From the NCBI GenBank assembly GCA_022041995.1, contig CP074390.1, positions 62,001-126,000 on the forward strand: a stretch of DNA of 64,000 bases, in the 5' to 3' direction. This document shows positions 1 through 9,927 of the stretch, piece after piece. The notes under the pieces are model-generated. The model worked only from the letters and a program-made list of their open reading frames with translations. It did no database searches and was not told the origin of the DNA. Origin of the DNA: Cupriavidus necator (lineage in GTDB: Bacteria; Pseudomonadota; Gammaproteobacteria; Burkholderiales; Burkholderiaceae). The stretch's first letter is position 1, and every line of letters starts with the position of its first letter. The position numbers and the translations under genes were made by a program.

Positions 1-821
1 TGCATAGCCTTGACCAGATAAAGGAAGAGCTCAAGACACTTCCAGATGGTCAGATCTCGATGACCGATCCTGATGCGCGTTCGATGGCGACAAGTGGCAA
101 GGGCTCTGGAATGGTCGGCTACAACGTACAGATGGCCGTAGATGCCAAGCACCATCTGATCGTCGTTCATGAAGTCACCAATATTGGCAATGATCGGGCG
201 CAACTCAGTTCGATGGCTCGAGCCGCTCGCGATGCGATGGGTAAGACCAGGCTTAAAGCCATAGCTGATCGTGGCTACTTCAGCGCGCAGGAGATCAAGG
301 CATGCGCGGATACGGGAGTTGCTGCCATCTTGCCCAAGCCAACGACGTCCAGCGCGAAGGCGGGAGGTCGATTTGATCGGGCGGACTTCATCTACATTGC
401 CCGGGACGATGAATATCAATGTCCCGCCGGTGAACGTGCGATATACCGCTTCACCAGAGAAGAACATGGCCTGCAGCTACGCCGCTATTGGAGTAGTGCC
501 TGTCCTCAGTGCACCATGCGATCTCAATGCACGCCGAGTCCGTATCGGCGCATCTCCAGATGGGAGCATGAGGAAGTGCTGGAGGCCGTCCAGCGCCGGC
601 TCGACAAGACGCCGGATGCAATGACGGTTCGCAGGCGAACCGTCGAGCATGTCTTCGGAACCTTCAAACATTGGATGGGCTACACGCACTTCCTGACGCG
701 CACGCTACCGAATGTAGGTACTGAAATGAGCCTGCATGTTCTGGCGTACAACCTGAAGCGCGTCCTTCGAATTCTCGGGTTCTCGAAAACAATGAAGGCA
801 ATGCGCCTGGTGGGTGCGTAA
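1..821 (+). CDS. IS1182-family transposase, 5' end outside the window
   Basis: This is the C-terminal 272 or so codons of a DDE transposase; the frame is open to the left edge, so the start lies outside. Visible family landmarks are the segment PDGQISMTDPDARSM near the left edge, VGYNVQMAVDAKHHLIV (a beta strand holding a catalytic-type Asp), IADRGYFSA, a cysteine cluster C-PAGERAIYR ... CPQCTMRSQC, and the terminal RRTVEHVFGTFKHWMGYTHF, which supplies the late Glu of the DDE triad. This arrangement is typical of IS1182/IS5-like transposases. The right inverted repeat should lie in the following few hundred bases, but I could not identify it without the left end. Nothing in the visible part is broken, so the element may be intact. 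Confidence 0.88.
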   Translation, partial: HSLDQIKEELKTLPDGQISMTDPDARSMATSGKGSGMVGYNVQMAVDAKHHLIVVHEVTNIGNDRAQLSSMARAARDAMGKTRLKAIADRGYFSAQEIKACADTGVAAILPKPTTSSAKAGGRFDRADFIYIARDDEYQCPAGERAIYRFTREEHGLQLRRYWSSACPQCTMRSQCTPSPYRRISRWEHEEVLEAVQRRLDKTPDAMTVRRRTVEHVFGTFKHWMGYTHFLTRTLPNVGTEMSLHVLAYNLKRVLRILGFSKTMKAMRLVGA

Positions 822-1507
822 GCACCCATTTGCGCCTAAAAAATGGGCTGAAGATCGCCCTCAGGAGCTCATTGGCGCTGTTCGCACCCGTTTCGGCGTC
901 GTCCCATGACCAGATTGGCCGAAAATTCGATAAGACAGGCTACGCCCCGGAGGAGACGCGCATTAGTGCGATTCGAGAGACGTTTCCACACGGCCTCGGT
1001 CGGTTAGGGACAAGATCCGGGCCGGTGAGAAATGGCGACCGCTAGAAGCCGGGAACGACCGAAAGCCCCGCTCGCGATTGGAGCGGGGCTAAAAGCGGAG
1101 CCGCTGATATTGCCATTGCGATAATGGCCGGACACTACGACAACCCCGGGGCCAGTGCCCGACTATGGGCGCCCCGCTCCATCCAGGCTCACGGGCTCCG
1201 AGGAAACACAGGCACACAGGCAGCTCTCGGCCATGAGGCGTCATTCCACTCATACCGTCGGTCGGACGTTCAGACGTCGGCTGCGGCCCCGGTTTCGCTT
1301 CATAGGCCGGCCCCGATCAAACGGCCAGTCAACCGTTGGATCCGTTCAGGAAGGCGGTCACTCACTCGCGCAGCCTCCAATTGTGCGCAGAAAGTAACCC
1401 TCTGCGCGGAAGCCGCCAACTTACGAGCGCTGCATAACACTGCCCCCACGATCGCTTGCGTACAATGCTCCTGTACAGGCGGCGGCGGGTCCTGAGGGAG
1501 TCTCCAA
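822..1507. other. Non-coding stretch after the transposase
   Basis: I see no convincing gene here; the small open frames have no family resemblance and no good ribosome binding site. The stretch should include the right end of the IS1182-type element. One clear hairpin is present: arms AGCCCCGCT at 1064-1072 and AGCGGGGCT at 1082-1090 with a 9-base loop. It is followed by only four A residues on the + strand and preceded by three A residues, so it is at best a weak terminator for either strand. Confidence 0.5.
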
Positions 1508-2355
1508 ATGACCGACAGCAGAGTGAAATCCAATCTTCGCAATACGTGGGAGTCGGCAGCACCCGGCTGGGCGAAGTGGGAGCATGTGTTCGCCACCAAT
1601 CTTTCGGGCGCCACGGACATGCTCATCGATATGGCCGGTATCCGGCCGGGCATGCGCGTTCTCGATCTGGCCTGCGGTGCCGGCAGCCAGAGCATTCAGG
1701 CAGCAATGCGAGTGGGTGCCGGCGGCGAAGTGGTCGCCTGTGATATATCGGGCACCATGCTGGAGCATGTCCGCCGAAATGCCGCTCGCGCCGGTCTTCA
1801 GAATATCGAAACGCTGGAATGCGCCGCAGAAGAATTGGACGAGACACTGGCCCCGTTCGACGCGGCGATGTGCCGATTGGGGTTGATGCTTTTCCCGTCA
1901 CCTAGCGAGGCATTGGAAGCTGTCCAACGCGCACTCAAGCCTGGCGCGCGTTTCGCGGCGCTGGTCTTCACGACGCCGGCCAAGAATCCCTTTATGGCCA
2001 GCCGATGGCGATCCTTCTACGCCACGCGGGCAAGTCTCCTCCCGCGCCCGGACAACCTGGAATCTTCGCGCTGGGAGGCGATGGCGTGATGGAACGCCTG
2101 ATGAACGACAGCGGTTTTGGAGATGTGAGAACACAGCACGTTCGAGCGCAGCTCGTCTTGCCGAGCGCGTCCGATGCTCTGCAACTGATGCAGGAAGCCG
2201 CCGGGGCATACCGGGCTGTGGTAGCGGACCTCGACGCCGCGGCGAGATTGAAGGCCTGGAACGATGTCTATGAATGCCTAAAGCAGTTCGACGCCGATGA
2301 AGGCTTCAAGGCAGAGCTTGAACTCATCATCGGGTCGGGTGCCAAGCCAAGATAG
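1508..2355 (+). pseudogene. Class I SAM-dependent methyltransferase, single frameshift
   Basis: The first frame (1508-2089) holds the Rossmann core: motif I VLDLACGAGS at residues 51-60, then an acidic strand end VVACDISGTML and LECAAEELDE. From about 1998 the family sequence continues in the next frame: MAILLRHAGKSPPAPGQPG, then GDGVMERLMNDSGFGDV to the stop at 2355. One extra C in the CC run at 1998-1999 would read ATG GCC CAG CCG ATG and join the halves into 282 residues, the normal size for this UbiE/COQ5-like class. A Shine-Dalgarno-like GGGAG lies just upstream of the ATG. The substrate is unknown. I think a missed base is more likely than real decay, because both halves are otherwise well conserved. 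Confidence 0.75.
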
Positions 2356-2413
2356 TTTTCGCCCGTTGGAGACTGACGGTCGCCTACACCCGGATCTTCC
2401 CGATAGCGACCCA

Positions 2414-3997
2414 ATGACCGCGCACGTCGTCGCTGCACAAGCAAGCCCGTGCGACGAACTCGTCATCCGCTCGCAGCCCACCGCGGTCGACCGCCCGTGC
2501 CGGCGCAAGCGTCTGGCACTCGCCGCGACGATCCTCGGCTCAAGCATGGCGTTCATCGACGGCTCCGTCGTCAATGTCGCGCTACCCGCCATTCAGAGCG
2601 AACTCGGCGCGAGCGTCGCGGCAATGCAGTGGATCGTTAACGCCTACCTGCTCTTTCTCGGGTCCCTCGTGCTGGTGGGCGGATCGATGGGCGACAAGCT
2701 CGGCCGCCGCACGGTGTTCATTGCGGGCATCGGGGTCTTCACGCTGGCGTCGGCCGCGTGCGGGTTCGCGCCGGACGCGAATTCGCTGATCGCCGCGCGC
2801 GCTGTGCAGGGCATTGGTGCAGCACTCTTCGTACCCAGTAGTCTCGCGATCATCGGCGCCGTGTACGAAGGCGAAGCGCGCGGACGGGCCATCGGCACCT
2901 GGGCGGCCGTCGGGGCGATCACGTCCGCGGCGGCGCCGGTGGCGGGCGGCTGGCTCGTCGACATGTTGTCGTGGCGCGCGATATTCTTCCTTAACGTCCC
3001 GCTTGCTGCGATGACGATCGCGCTCGCGATTTCGTCGGTGCCGAACAGCCACAAGCTCGATGCGCCTCAACAGTTGGACTGGCCCGGCGCGCTTAGCGTC
3101 GCAGCGGGGCTCGCTGCCCTCACCTATGGTCTGACCGAGGCGTCTGCGCGCGGTTTCGCAGATCCGCTTGTCCTGTGCGCGATCGGCGCCGGCGCGTTCG
3201 TGCTGGTCGCATTCGTGATGATCGAAGCGAACAGCCGTCACCCCATGATGCCGCTCGACGTGTTCCGCTCACGCGATTTCACCGGCGCCAACCTCGTCAC
3301 ACTGCTGCTCTACTTCGGCCTGAGCGGCGCGCTGTTCTTCCTGCCGTTCACGCTGATCCGCGCACATGCCTACACCGCAACCGAAGCGGGCGCGGCGCTG
3401 CTGCCGGTGCCGGTCATCATCGGCTTGTTGTCGCGCTTCACCGGCGGCCTGACGAGCCGCTTCGGTTCGCGCATCCTGTTGAGCGCTGGCCCGGGTGTCG
3501 CCGGAATCGGGTTCCTGATGCTGGCGTTGCCGTTCGTGCGCGGCGGCTATTGGGCCGGATTCTTCCCTGCGCTCATCGTGCTCGGGCTTGGCATGACGAT
3601 CACCGTCGCGCCACTCACGACGATTGTGATGGACTCGGTGCCGGCTGACCACGCAGGCGTTGCATCCGGCATCAACAATGCGGTTGCGCGTGTGGCGAGC
3701 CTGCTGGCAATTGCGGTGCTCGGCATCGTGTTCGTGTGGTCGCACCAAGCGGCGCTGTCGGCGCGGCTCGATGAACTGGACGTTCCCAGGGACGCACGCG
3801 GGACCGGGCAGTTGCTGGAGCCGGGCGCGCAAGCCGGGGCGGCAGCGGGCGACGCCCATTTGCCGACTCGGACACCCGTGGCGCTGGCGGAAGCCGAAGC
3901 TATCACCGACGCGCTGCGCGCCGTTGCGCTGGTGTCCGCTGTGTGCGCGTTCGCCGGAGCGGGTCTCGCGGTGGCGACCATCCGACCCCGCGGGTGA
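2414..3997 (+). CDS. DHA2-family (EmrB/QacA-type) MFS multidrug exporter
   Basis: A 527-residue integral membrane protein of the 14-helix drug:H+ antiporter class. MFS motif A appears after helix 2 as GGSMGDKLGRRT. Antiporter motif C appears as APVAGGWLVD in helix 5. The opening segment LGSSMAFIDGSVVNVALPAI is the usual first helix of this family. The start is uncertain: the frame is open back to 2297, but that would overlap the methyltransferase tail. The ATG at 2414 places about 35 cytosolic residues before helix 1, although no strong ribosome binding site is visible. No membrane-fusion partner gene lies next to it, so it may act alone in the inner membrane. The drug substrate cannot be read from sequence. 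Confidence 0.85.
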   Translation: MTAHVVAAQASPCDELVIRSQPTAVDRPCRRKRLALAATILGSSMAFIDGSVVNVALPAIQSELGASVAAMQWIVNAYLLFLGSLVLVGGSMGDKLGRRTVFIAGIGVFTLASAACGFAPDANSLIAARAVQGIGAALFVPSSLAIIGAVYEGEARGRAIGTWAAVGAITSAAAPVAGGWLVDMLSWRAIFFLNVPLAAMTIALAISSVPNSHKLDAPQQLDWPGALSVAAGLAALTYGLTEASARGFADPLVLCAIGAGAFVLVAFVMIEANSRHPMMPLDVFRSRDFTGANLVTLLLYFGLSGALFFLPFTLIRAHAYTATEAGAALLPVPVIIGLLSRFTGGLTSRFGSRILLSAGPGVAGIGFLMLALPFVRGGYWAGFFPALIVLGLGMTITVAPLTTIVMDSVPADHAGVASGINNAVARVASLLAIAVLGIVFVWSHQAALSARLDELDVPRDARGTGQLLEPGAQAGAAAGDAHLPTRTPVALAEAEAITDALRAVALVSAVCAFAGAGLAVATIRPRG

Positions 3998-4152
3998 TAT
4001 GGCTCGTGTCGCCGGGCGCGTCCGTTGCCTATCGGCGCCCTCCCCGCGACGAAGGCAGATGGGTCAAGAAGCCGGGGGATGTCGTGCCGCTGGCGCCATT
4101 CCTGGCGTCGCAGCCGGATGCCAGCCCGGGCGCAGGAGCAGCCGGTCGCCGC

Positions 4153-4476
4153 TTACAGCGGCCCGGGCAGCGTCTTCAGGCCGATCCAGAGCACCACGAT
4201 GACAACATTGACCGGTACGCAGAGCGCGCCGGGCACGTAGAAGAGCGCGGACAGCGCAGGCGCGGACAGCACAAGTTCCACCACACTACCCAGCCCATAG
4301 CAGCAGACACCGCACCAGAGCCAGCGCCGCATGTACGTTAGCAGCCAATGCGCGCGCGCCTTGTTGAAATGCCAGGCGAGGGCTCGTTCAGCGCGGTTGC
4401 CCTGGCTGGCGTCCCGGTACAGCCAACTGAAGAAAAAGTAGCGGTACAGCAGGGCGCGAAAGGTCTGCTCTTGCAT
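4153..4476 (-). CDS. Small conserved-type membrane protein, unknown function
   Basis: A 107-residue protein starting MQEQTFRALLYRYFFFSWLY. The start is chosen because AAGGAGTG lies at ideal distance upstream on the minus strand; a longer frame to 4584 lacks such a site. Residues 1-45 are basic and aromatic (W-LYRDASQGNRAERALAWH), followed by two predicted membrane helices at about 50-75 and 78-102. I do not recognise a named family. It stands alone, convergent with the upstream exporter. Confidence 0.6.
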   Translation of the reverse strand: MQEQTFRALLYRYFFFSWLYRDASQGNRAERALAWHFNKARAHWLLTYMRRWLWCGVCCYGLGSVVELVLSAPALSALFYVPGALCVPVNVVIVVLWIGLKTLPGPL

Positions 4477-5262
4477 GATCACTCCTTTGGCCGCGCCAGC
4501 CTGTGGAGTGTAAAGGTCATTCAATCCCACAGCGCAGGCCGGATGCCAGCGGCGCAGGCCAATTACCGTTCTGTTCAATGTCATTGGTAGAAACGCCCGG
4601 CACGGAAGTCAAGCGTGACGAGAATCGCTGCCGGCACAGGACGGCCACGGGGTGGCACTGCTGCGCCGCAGCGCAATGGGCAGGCGCACTGGAACCCGGC
4701 CAGCGATTTGGCCTGACTTGGCAGACGATGCGGTTGCGCCGACTCTCATGGCCGTGATCACGGCAGCAATACTGCCGATGACTCGGATGGCAAGACCCCC
4801 TTGGGCATAAGCTGCCCGCGCCGAACGGGATTTTCCCCTATTTGGAGTAATGGGCTGGTCGTGCTACGCTCCTCAGCGAGCGATACCCGTCCCGACGTCG
4901 TGCCCCGGTGGGGCCGCGCATCTGCAGGGCAATCCGCAGGGCGTTTCGGGCTCATTCTCATCGCTTATCCAAATTTATCTGCATTCGAACCTGAGCGGCA
5001 TTTCTCCGCTCGTGGCGCCGTGCGCGCGGGAAACCGGCACGGATGACGTCGCGTCGTGACCGGCGACGCGACGTCATTTGTGGTTGGTCATCCTCTTGCG
5101 CGTGCGCCTCAGGGACGTACCGGACGGGGCATCTCCGTGATCGATCGCGATCCGGGCGGCCCGGGGATACGTGCGCCCAAATGACGCTACGGGTCTCGAA
5201 TGCGATCGCCCCCACTCCTGGCAGCAGGGATGGGCGGAAGAAGAAATGACGATGAGACCACG
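4477..5262. other. Intergenic region upstream of the formate dehydrogenase operon
   Basis: About 790 bases with no supportable gene; short open frames (for example 4801-5046) look like chance. It must hold the promoter of fdoG and of the minus-strand small membrane protein. I found no unambiguous sigma-54 or sigma-70 promoter, and no clear operator. Confidence 0.5.
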
Positions 5263-8200
5263 ATGACTTACACCACCAATATCGGACGTCGACAGTTCCT
5301 CAAGATACTTGGCTTTGGATCTGTTGCCGTCTCGGCCTCGGCCCTGGGCCTGGGTACAGCCCGGGCGCAGGCGCCTGCCGGCGTGCGCCCCTACAAGCTG
5401 CTGCGTGCGAAAGAGACGCGCAACAACTGCACCTATTGCTCGGTCGGGTGCGGCCTCCTGATGTATTCGCTGGGTGACGGCGCCAGGAATGCGAAGCCCC
5501 GCATCTTCCACATCGAGGGCGATCCCGATCACCCGGTCAGCCGTGGTTCGCTCTGCCCAAAGGGCGCGGGCCTGCTGGACATCGTCCATTCGAAAAACCG
5601 GCTGCAGTATCCGGAATACCGCGCGCCAGGGTCGAAGGAGTGGGTGCGCATCAGCTGGGACGATGCGACCAGGCGCATCGCCCGCCTGCTGAAAGACGAC
5701 CGCGACAAGAACTTCATCGCGCGCAACGAGAAGGGCCAGCTGGTGAACCGATGGCTGAGTTCGGGCATGCTCGCCTCGTCAGCGGCGTCCAACGAAACCG
5801 GGGTGCTCGACTTCAAGTTTGCCCGCTCGCTCGGCATGCTGGCGCTGGACTGCCAGGCGCGTCTGTGCCACGGGCCAACGGTTTCGGCACTGGGGCCGTC
5901 CTTCGGCCGCGGCGCGATGACGAACCACTGGGTGGACATCAAGAACGCCAATGTCGTCATCGTCATGGGCGGCAACCCGGCCGAGGCCCATCCGGTCGGC
6001 TTCAAATGGGTGATCGAGGCCAAGATCAGGAACAAGGCCAAGGTCATCGTCATCGATCCGCGCTTCAACCGCACCGCCTCGGTTGCCGATATCTTCTCGC
6101 CGATCCGGGCGGGCTCGGACACGGCCTTCCTGATGGGCATGGTCAACTGGCTTCTGCAGCACGACAAGATCCAGCACGACTATGTGCGCGCGTACACCAA
6201 CGCGCCGCTGATCGTGCGCGAGGATTTCGGCTTCGACGAAGGGCTGTTCTCGGGCTTCAATCCCGAGAAGCTCGCCTACGACAAATCCTCCTGGGCCTAT
6301 GAACTCGACGCGGCGGGGAACGCGAAACGCGATCCCTCGATGCGCCATCCGCGCTGCGTGCTGAACCTGCTGAAGCAGCACGTCTCACGCTACACGCCCG
6401 AGAAGGTCGAGGAGATCACCGGTGTGAGGAAGGCCGACTTCCTGCAGATCGCCGAGATCGTCGGTTCGTGCTCGGCCAGGGACAAAACACTGACCTGGCT
6501 TTACGCGCTTGGCTGGACGCACCACACCGGCGGCGCACAGATCATTCGCGGCGCGGCGATGATCCAGCTGCTGCTGGGCAATGTCGGCATGTCCGGCGGC
6601 GGCGTGAACGCGCTGCGCGGACACTCCAACATCCAGGGCTATACCGACCTTGGTCTACTGTCGCTGCGGCTGCCGGGCTACATGGACCTGCCTACCGACA
6701 GGCAGCAGACGCTGAAGCAATACCTGGCCGATGCCACGCCGAAAGCCGTGGTGCCTGATCAGGTGAACTACTGGAAGAACCTGCCCAATTTCTTCGTCTC
6801 GCTGCAGAAGAACCTGTTCGGCAAGCATGCCACGGCGGAAAACAACTGGGCCTTCGACCTGTTGCCGAAATGGGATCGCAGCTACGACATGCTGGCCTAT
6901 TTCGACCTGATGTACGAGGGCAAGGTCAACGGCTATGTGGTCCAGGGGTTCAACCCGCTGGCGGCGATGCCTGACAAGAACAAGTCCTCGGCCGCGCTGT
7001 CGAAACTGAAGTTCCTGGTGGTCATCGACCCGCTGGTGACCGAGACCTCCAACTTCTGGCGCAACGAAGGCAAGTTCAACGACGTCAAGACCGAAGAGAT
7101 CATGACCGAAGTCTTCCGGCTGCCGTCGAGCTGCTTTGCCGAGGAAGACGGGACCGTCGTGAACTCGGGCCGTTGGCTGCAATGGCACTACGCGGGCCAG
7201 CAGCCGCCGGGCGAGGCGCGGCATGATCCGGCCATCCTCGGCGGCATCATGATGGAGCTGCGGCGGCTCTACGAGAAGGAAGGCGGCGCCTGCCCGGAAC
7301 AGGTTTTGCACATGACCTGGGACGAGGCGACCTATCACGATCCCCACAGCCCCCATCCCGAGGAAATGGCCAAGGAAGCCAACGGCTACGCGTTGGCAGA
7401 CGTGTTCGACGAGACCGGAAAGAAGATCCTGCGCAAGGGCCAGCTGCTGGATTCGTTCGCGCAACTGCGCGACGACGGCACGACCTCAAGCTACTGCTGG
7501 ATCTTCGCCGGCTCCTGGACCGAGGCGGGCAACCAGATGGCCAGGCGCGACAACACCGACACCGGCCTGGGGAACACGCCGGGCTGGGCCTGGTCCTGGC
7601 CGGCGAACCGCCGCATCCTCTACAACCGCGCGTCGATGGACGAGATGGGCAACCCCTGGGACCCCAAGCGCCAGATCCTGCATTGGAACGGCGAGAAATG
7701 GGTGGGCGCGGACGTGCCCGACTTTCCGCTCACTGCGGCGCCTGGCACGCCCGTCGGACCCTTCATCATGCTGCCCGAAGGCGTGGGGCGCCTGTTCTCC
7801 GTCGGCGGCATGATCGACGGCCCGTTCCCCGAGCACTACGAGCCGGTCGAGAGCCCGATCGCCAAGAACCCCCTGCACGGAAAGGTCACCCACAACCCGA
7901 CCGCCCGCATCTTCCAGAACGACGCGCAGCGGATGGGCAACCGCACCGAGTTCCCCTATGTCGCCACGACCTATTCGATTACGGAACTGTTCCGCCACTG
8001 GACCAAGCACTCGCACCTGAACGCCATGCTCCAGCCCGAGCAATTCGTCGAGATTGGCGAGAAGCTGGCCGCGGACAAGGGCATCGCCCATGGCGACACG
8101 GTGAAGATCACGACCAAGCGCGGACATATCACGGCCAAGGCCGTGGTGACCAAGCGCATGCGCACGCTCCAGGTGGCCGGGCAGGCGGTCGATCAGATCG

Positions 8201-8352
8201 GCATCCCCTGCCATTGGGGCTTCGAGGGGGCGACCCGCAAGGGCTATCTCGCCAATACGCTTGCGCCGGGTGTCGGCGACGCCAATTCGCAAACGCCGGA
8301 ATTCAAGGCATTTCTCGTAAACATTGAAAAAGTGGCGGGAGCCCAGGCATGA
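5263..8352 (+). CDS. fdoG: Formate dehydrogenase-O type, catalytic alpha subunit (Mo/W-bis-MGD)
   Basis: The 1029-residue catalytic subunit oxidises formate to CO2 and passes electrons to FdoH. The chosen ATG at 5263 gives an N-terminal Tat signal, GRRQFLKILGFG, ending near AQA, so the enzyme is exported folded to the periplasmic face. The N-terminal 4Fe-4S cluster site is C-TY-CSVGC plus CPKGAG. The metal ligand position reads ARLCHGPTVS: Cys202 sits where E. coli FdnG/FdoG have selenocysteine. TNHWVDIKNANVVIVMGGN and the C-terminal molydopterin-dinucleotide-binding domain ending near GFEGATRKGYLANTL complete the family pattern. The stop overlaps the next start (ATGA), so translation is coupled. 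Length matches FdoG (about 1016 residues). Confidence 0.96.
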   Translation: MTYTTNIGRRQFLKILGFGSVAVSASALGLGTARAQAPAGVRPYKLLRAKETRNNCTYCSVGCGLLMYSLGDGARNAKPRIFHIEGDPDHPVSRGSLCPKGAGLLDIVHSKNRLQYPEYRAPGSKEWVRISWDDATRRIARLLKDDRDKNFIARNEKGQLVNRWLSSGMLASSAASNETGVLDFKFARSLGMLALDCQARLCHGPTVSALGPSFGRGAMTNHWVDIKNANVVIVMGGNPAEAHPVGFKWVIEAKIRNKAKVIVIDPRFNRTASVADIFSPIRAGSDTAFLMGMVNWLLQHDKIQHDYVRAYTNAPLIVREDFGFDEGLFSGFNPEKLAYDKSSWAYELDAAGNAKRDPSMRHPRCVLNLLKQHVSRYTPEKVEEITGVRKADFLQIAEIVGSCSARDKTLTWLYALGWTHHTGGAQIIRGAAMIQLLLGNVGMSGGGVNALRGHSNIQGYTDLGLLSLRLPGYMDLPTDRQQTLKQYLADATPKAVVPDQVNYWKNLPNFFVSLQKNLFGKHATAENNWAFDLLPKWDRSYDMLAYFDLMYEGKVNGYVVQGFNPLAAMPDKNKSSAALSKLKFLVVIDPLVTETSNFWRNEGKFNDVKTEEIMTEVFRLPSSCFAEEDGTVVNSGRWLQWHYAGQQPPGEARHDPAILGGIMMELRRLYEKEGGACPEQVLHMTWDEATYHDPHSPHPEEMAKEANGYALADVFDETGKKILRKGQLLDSFAQLRDDGTTSSYCWIFAGSWTEAGNQMARRDNTDTGLGNTPGWAWSWPANRRILYNRASMDEMGNPWDPKRQILHWNGEKWVGADVPDFPLTAAPGTPVGPFIMLPEGVGRLFSVGGMIDGPFPEHYEPVESPIAKNPLHGKVTHNPTARIFQNDAQRMGNRTEFPYVATTYSITELFRHWTKHSHLNAMLQPEQFVEIGEKLAADKGIAHGDTVKITTKRGHITAKAVVTKRMRTLQVAGQAVDQIGIPCHWGFEGATRKGYLANTLAPGVGDANSQTPEFKAFLVNIEKVAGAQA

Positions 8353-9239
8353 ACTCGCAAAACATCATCCGTCGCTCGGCCTCGTCGGAGCTGACACCCG
8401 CCCCTCGCATCCGCGACCATCAGATGGAAGTGGCCAAGCTGATCGACGTGTCGATCTGCATCGGCTGCAAGGCGTGCCAGGTCGCCTGCAATGAATGGAA
8501 CGACCTGCGCGGCGACGTCCAGGAGAATGTCGGCGTCTACGACAATCCGCGCGACCTGTCGCCCAACACCTGGACCCTGATGCGCTTCACCGAGCATGAG
8601 GACCAGGCGGGCAAGCTGGAATGGCTGATCCGCAAGGACGGCTGCATGCATTGCGAAGATCCCGGATGCCTGAAAGCCTGCCCGGCGCCCGGCGCCATCG
8701 TCCAGTATGCCAACGGCATCGTCGACTTCCAGTCCGACCTGTGCATCGGCTGCGGCTATTGCGTTGCGGGCTGCCCCTTCGACGTGCCGCGTATTTCCAA
8801 GATGGACAACAAGGCCTACAAGTGCACGCTGTGCTCGGACCGCGTCTCGGTCGGGCAGGAGCCTGCCTGTGTCAAGACCTGCCCGACCGGCGCCATCGCC
8901 TTCGGCTCGAAGGCAGAGATGCAATCCCTCGCCGCCGAGCGCGTGGCCGAGTTGAACGAGCGCGGCTATGCCAAGGCCGGCCTGTATGACCCGGCGGGGG
9001 TCGGTGGCACCCACGTGATGTATGTGCTGCAGCATGCCGACGACCCGAAGCGTTACGCGGGCTTGCCGAAGGACCCGGAGATCAGCTCGGTGGTCTCGGG
9101 CTGGAAGGATGGCCTGAAACCCGTCGCCGCTTTCGCCGGCGCGGCGGCAGTCGTGGGCATGGCGGCACATTTCATGGCGGTCGGCCCCAACACCACCGAA
9201 ACAGACGACCACGACGCCCCGACTGACGGCGCGGCATAA
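8349..9239 (+). CDS. fdoH: Formate dehydrogenase-O type, iron-sulfur beta subunit
   Basis: A 296-residue electron-transfer subunit with four 4Fe-4S ferredoxin-type clusters. Visible cysteine groups are CIGCKACQVAC, CMHCEDPGCLKACP, CIGCGYCVAGCP and CTLC...CVKTCP. The C-terminus has one hydrophobic segment (about 258-280, AAFAGAAAVVGMAAHFMAV) that should anchor it beside the cytochrome b subunit. It starts within the fdoG stop codon (ATGA) and is followed 13 bases later by fdoI. Electrons should flow from FdoG through this chain to haem b in FdoI. Confidence 0.96.
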   Translation: MNSQNIIRRSASSELTPAPRIRDHQMEVAKLIDVSICIGCKACQVACNEWNDLRGDVQENVGVYDNPRDLSPNTWTLMRFTEHEDQAGKLEWLIRKDGCMHCEDPGCLKACPAPGAIVQYANGIVDFQSDLCIGCGYCVAGCPFDVPRISKMDNKAYKCTLCSDRVSVGQEPACVKTCPTGAIAFGSKAEMQSLAAERVAELNERGYAKAGLYDPAGVGGTHVMYVLQHADDPKRYAGLPKDPEISSVVSGWKDGLKPVAAFAGAAAVVGMAAHFMAVGPNTTETDDHDAPTDGAA

Positions 9240-9252
9240 GCGGAGACCGGGA

Positions 9253-9927
9253 ATGGCGACCAACAACGACATGATCCTGCGCACGAAATTCGCCGAGCGG
9301 CTGTGTCACTGGGCGATCGTGCTCTGCTTCTTCCTCGCGGCGGTTTCGGGAATCTCGTGGTTCTTCCCGACGGTGAGCTGGCTGAGCGGCTTCCTTGGCA
9401 CGCCGCAGATGGCGCGGCTGCTCCACCCGTTCCTGGGCATCGCGGTCTTCGTCGGGCTTTGCTACATGGGCTGGCGCTTCGTGGGCTACAACATGCCCGC
9501 GTGCACCGACGCGATCTGGTTCCGCCGCGCCAGGGAAGTGCTGCTGAACCAGCATGGCGGCGAACCGCTGCAGATCGGCAAATACAACGCCGGCCAGAAG
9601 GTGCTGTTCTGGCTAATCATGGCTTCAATCCTGGCCCTGCTGATCTCCGGGCTGATCATGTGGCGTGCCTATTTCGCCGAGTACTTCCCGATCCCCGTGC
9701 TCCGTCTGGCGATCCTGGCCCATTCCGTCGCAGGGATCGGCCTGATCCTGCTGATCGTGGGCCACATCTATCTGGCAATCTGGGTGCGCGGCTCGATCAC
9801 GGGCATGGTGACGGGCTACGTCTCGCGCGCCTGGGCCAGGCAGCACCATGACCGCTGGTATGGCGAGTTGAAGGCGAAGGAGTCGAATCAGTCGAAAGCG
9901 GCGGAAGCGAAGGGGAACGAGGCATGA
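9253..9927 (+). CDS. fdoI: Formate dehydrogenase-O type, cytochrome b556 gamma subunit
   Basis: A 224-residue four-helix membrane cytochrome b that accepts electrons from FdoH and reduces quinone. Helix 1 contains RLCHWAIVLCFF, a typical haem-ligand His context; helices continue at about 50-75, 115-140 and 152-175, with LAHSVAGIGLILLIVGHIYLAI carrying further candidate haem His residues. The size and the position after alpha and beta subunits match FdnI/FdoI. The stop overlaps fdhE by ATGA. Confidence 0.94.
   Translation: MATNNDMILRTKFAERLCHWAIVLCFFLAAVSGISWFFPTVSWLSGFLGTPQMARLLHPFLGIAVFVGLCYMGWRFVGYNMPACTDAIWFRRAREVLLNQHGGEPLQIGKYNAGQKVLFWLIMASILALLISGLIMWRAYFAEYFPIPVLRLAILAHSVAGIGLILLIVGHIYLAIWVRGSITGMVTGYVSRAWARQHHDRWYGELKAKESNQSKAAEAKGNEA

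Noticed and set aside
1124..1495. Open frame of 123 codons in the region after the transposase
   Set aside because: Odd composition, no ribosome binding site, no family likeness; overlapping frames are equally open because of high GC.
4801..5046. Open frame before fdoG
   Set aside because: No conserved features and overlapped by another equal frame; treated as non-coding.
5863..5870. In-frame selenocysteine in fdoG
   Set aside because: The codon is TGC, and no SECIS element is needed.
8244..9284. Long antisense open frame opposite fdoH
   Set aside because: Antisense shadow of a well-conserved gene in high-GC DNA.
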